Source: Turnera subulata
Lineage: Eukaryota > Streptophyta > Magnoliopsida > Malpighiales > Passifloraceae
Direction of reading: 5' to 3'
Length of the DNA stretch: 64,000 nucleotides
NCBI GenBank assembly: GCA_028386065.3
Contig: JAKUCV010002209.1
Coordinates: 92,102 to 156,101 of the forward strand
The notes under the pieces are model-generated. The model saw only the letters and a list, made by a program, of their open reading frames with translations. It was not told where the DNA came from and made no database searches. The translations under genes were made by a program, and so were the position numbers. Numbering within the stretch: the first letter of the stretch is position 1; the number at the start of each line of letters is the position of its first letter. Below are positions 61,441 to 64,000 of this stretch, piece after piece.

Positions 61441-62285
61441 ATGGAACCCCAACGTTGTATGTTGGCTTTGGTGTTAGTAATAGTAGTAGTGTCATCAGAA
61501 GTGGTTATGCTAGGGATTGCTGATTCAGACAAGGACAAGGACGAGTGCGCACAGCAGCTGGTGGGGATGGCCACCTGTCTGCCTTACGTTCAAGGCAATG
61601 CAAAGGCTCCAACACCGGATTGTTGCACCGGTCTCAAGGAAATCCTAAAGGCGGACAAGAAGTGCCTGTGCGTGGTCATCAAGGATAGAAATGATCCTGA
61701 TCTGGGCCTCCAGATCAATGTCACTCTTGCTCTCGGCCTTCCTTCCGTTTGCCATGCACCTGCCAACGTTTCCCAGTGTCCTGGTACCCTACCTACCTTA
61801 ATTACCACTGCCTAACTCAAAACTTAAATACTTTAATTAACCCCCAAAGAGTATAAATAAATTATAAGTTGATTATTTCTTGATTGTTAATTATGTGGAT
61901 GCAGCTCTTCTAAACTTGCCTCCTAATTCACCGGATGCTCAAGTCTTTTACCAATTTGGTAACACCTCTAACCATACTACTACTGCCGGCGGCCCTGCTC
62001 CCAGTCCTACTGCTGGTACTAGTGCATTCTCCCATCTTTCGGAACATCTCTATCTTTTTTTGGCCTTTTGCTAATGAAATCCACCAAACATTAATTATAT
62101 GTTCCTTCTTATATATTATATGGAATCTCCTTGCAGGTGGCACCGAGCAGGGCACAGGTCCTAGTCACGAGGTAGCAGGTGGTCCACAACAGAAGAGCGG
62201 TGGATGTTCTGATAATGGCAGAAGATGGAGGCTTGGGTTGGAGTTTGCTTCTTTATGGTTTTTGCTTTGGTGTTCTAGTAATTGA
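61441..62285 (+). CDS. GPI-anchored non-specific lipid-transfer protein (LTPG / YLS3-like), 3 exons, 200 aa
   Basis: This is a cell-surface lipid-binding protein of the LTPG class, implicated in export or deposition of cuticular and wall lipids. Exons: 61441-61783, 61905-62015, 62137-62285, with GT-AG borders and matching phases. The signal sequence ([20 protein letters not shown]) is followed by the eight-cysteine domain: C..ATC..PDCC..CLC..C..C. Typical blocks are [37 protein letters not shown] and [16 protein letters not shown], then [15 protein letters not shown] Ser/Thr/Pro-rich linker ([13 protein letters not shown]) leads to a C-terminal hydrophobic tail ([12 protein letters not shown]) after a small-residue region near SGGCSDNG, as expected for GPI attachment. 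The order of domains and intron positions resembles the YLS3/xylogen-like subgroup (from memory). Confidence 0.88.
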
Positions 62286-64000
62286 GAGCTCAAACTTGTC
62301 CAGGGATACCAAATCCCTCTTCCTCCCCCTTTCTGCCGGGTGTTCCCACAGTTAAACAACGTATGTCTCTTGGAATAATTAAAGAATTAATTAAATCAAT
62401 AAAATTCTTGTATATTATATATATATATATGTATATTACTAAAAGTTGGTGTAAGGGAGTTGTTGGTTATGTCTCGTGTCAACCAAAGTCCTTACTGTGG
62501 GAAACCAAAAAAATGCTACATTGAAATGTCCTGTGACATAAAAAATAAATGATATTTTGTCACTGACACTTATACAAGAAAAAGAGAATTTTTGTCCATA
62601 AACAGTACTATTGTGCAAGGGATTCGCGTCTGATGAAACAAATATTTTTAATGAGTAATGGATTTTTGTTCTTCAACATTTTCTTTACATCTTTTTTCTC
62701 CACTTAGCTCTATGCCCAAAAAAGAAAGTTATATTTTTACCATAGTATTGAAGGAGCATAATCTATAGTATCTATAAAATCTACACTATTTATAAAAGCA
62801 AGACCTCCCAAAATTAAAAGATTGAAATACCCTTATTCAATATTATATTAATAATAAAATCACAAGTGATACATCATACACTAATGAATGATATGTAATA
62901 AAACAATTACTGCAAAAACATAACTACAAAAAAAAACTTTAATACTTGGGAATATCAACAAATATCTATATTATTATAAACAAGAATTTTTGTTTGGTTA
63001 AATTTAATTGTTTCCATCAATAATATCTATCGTTGCATTTCAAACTTGATAAAGTAAACCGAACCCGGATAAAATCGAGCACAAAGAAGCGTCCATGGCC
63101 AATAACGAGTCCAAACCCAAAGAACAAGTCAATCAAATATACTAAAAGTTATATCCACTGGCCTATCGAGTCTTAGGCTAGACCTTTGTTTCAAACACAT
63201 CTTAATTGTATCTTTATTAATCTTTTCCATTCCTAATGTATGATTGTAATTTTGTGTGTGGTATAGCCTGTTAGGTTGAAAAAAAAATACAAAAAGCATG
63301 AAGTAAAAATTTATGTGTTATAGCCATTAGGTAGAGACAAAAATATCAATAAAGGTTCTCATTAACAAAGAAGGTATCCAATTTTGTTTTTGAATCATTC
63401 TAAAACAAATTTTGCTTTTGGTTCAGAATTTTTTTTTAAAAAAAAATTGACTCTTATCTAACAAAAATAAAAAAATATTTTGATTGGAATAGGGCTCATT
63501 TGGTATATCATTCTAGTGGTAGGATTATTTGTGGGGACTTTGGAATGCTTTTACAACCTGCAGTAGTTTTCTTACAGCCAATATTTTTATATCCACTCTC
63601 ATCATTGAAATTTTTTAAAAATAGTAATTTATTATGTTATGTATTTAATTTCTTGAGCTTTTTTCATTAACTGCTGGTTGTCTATGGTTAATATGCACAA
63701 TTATTCACCCAATAGATACATCATTCCAACATATATTAATACCGCAATACTTGCGCTGGAAAGTTACAACCCAAAAGAGGTTATTCTCTGTTAAGTTTTT
63801 GTTCCATAGAACAATCTAGGATGCAAGGCAATCGTTTCAATGAAAGTGGTGGCAAACATATGGTACCACATGAATTTTTATGCTTGTGAAGAAAATGGTG
63901 AGGAGAAGCAAATTTTTTGGGAATCAAATATGAAGCTGGCACTTATACCATAAGCTAATGGAAGAAGATATGAAAAGTATTGTGACTAAACTCTTTATTT
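62286..64000. other. Intergenic, AT-rich right edge
   Basis: 3' flank of the LTPG gene (AATAAA-like runs near 62396), then AT-rich DNA. I see no gene, RNA gene or complete element up to the window end. Confidence 0.45.

Noticed and set aside
1..64000. tRNA, rRNA, known microRNA and CRISPR-like arrays
   Set aside because: I scanned for GGTTCGAATCC-type tRNA arms, rRNA words and a few well-known miRNA sequences and saw none. CRISPR is not expected in a plant.

Overview
This is a 64 kb stretch of a flowering-plant nuclear genome, almost certainly a eudicot. The evidence is AT-rich intergenic DNA, GT-AG introns of ordinary plant length, plant-only protein families (TPLATE-complex WD40 protein, SOSEKI, 8-Cys lipid-transfer proteins, neprosin family) and nested plant transposons. 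I cannot name the species. I rebuilt seven multi- or single-exon genes by hand by joining exons at GT/AG with consistent phase. An eighth short intronless gene is only recognisable as plant-like and uncharacterised.

Layout. 1-1957: two pieces of a long LTR family lying head to head. 2.9-3.25 kb: oligo(A)-tailed retroposon footprints. 3890-16888 (minus): an 18-exon TWD40-2-like gene (1,369 aa), a subunit of the TPLATE endocytic adaptor complex. 19267-21597 (plus): a 7-exon neprosin-domain protein (420 aa). 22355-27440: a complete but decayed Ty1/Copia element with 5-bp target duplications. 30068-31975 (plus): a two-exon GH20 beta-N-acetylhexosaminidase of the HEXO2 type (607 aa). 33512-33943: a foldback MITE with a 10-bp target duplication. 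34361-34890 (minus): a secreted type-1 nsLTP. 36842-37387: a second foldback MITE. 37864-43014: a 5.15 kb Pack-MULE-like element that carries a broken copy of a Werner-type (WEX-like) 3'-5' exonuclease gene and was later invaded by a 3,041-bp solo LTR. 46177-48920 (plus): a 6-exon SOSEKI/DUF966 gene (486 aa). 50978-51502 (plus): an uncharacterised 174-aa protein. 51883-52021: a perfect 63-bp-arm hairpin. 52896-58024 (minus): a 12-exon MFSD12-like transporter (455 aa). 61441-62285 (plus): a 3-exon GPI-anchored lipid-transfer protein (200 aa).

The genes do not form a pathway. They are independent housekeeping, wall or secretory and polarity genes, as expected in a plant genome. The most unusual signals are: (1) the exonuclease fragment captured in a MULE; (2) the perfect 63-bp inverted repeat; (3) a series of tiny oligo(A) or oligo(T) insertions, 9-30 nt, each flanked by 8-16 bp direct repeats, several sharing a TGTTC-oligo(A) end; and (4) the datable nesting MULE, then LTR element, then solo LTR.
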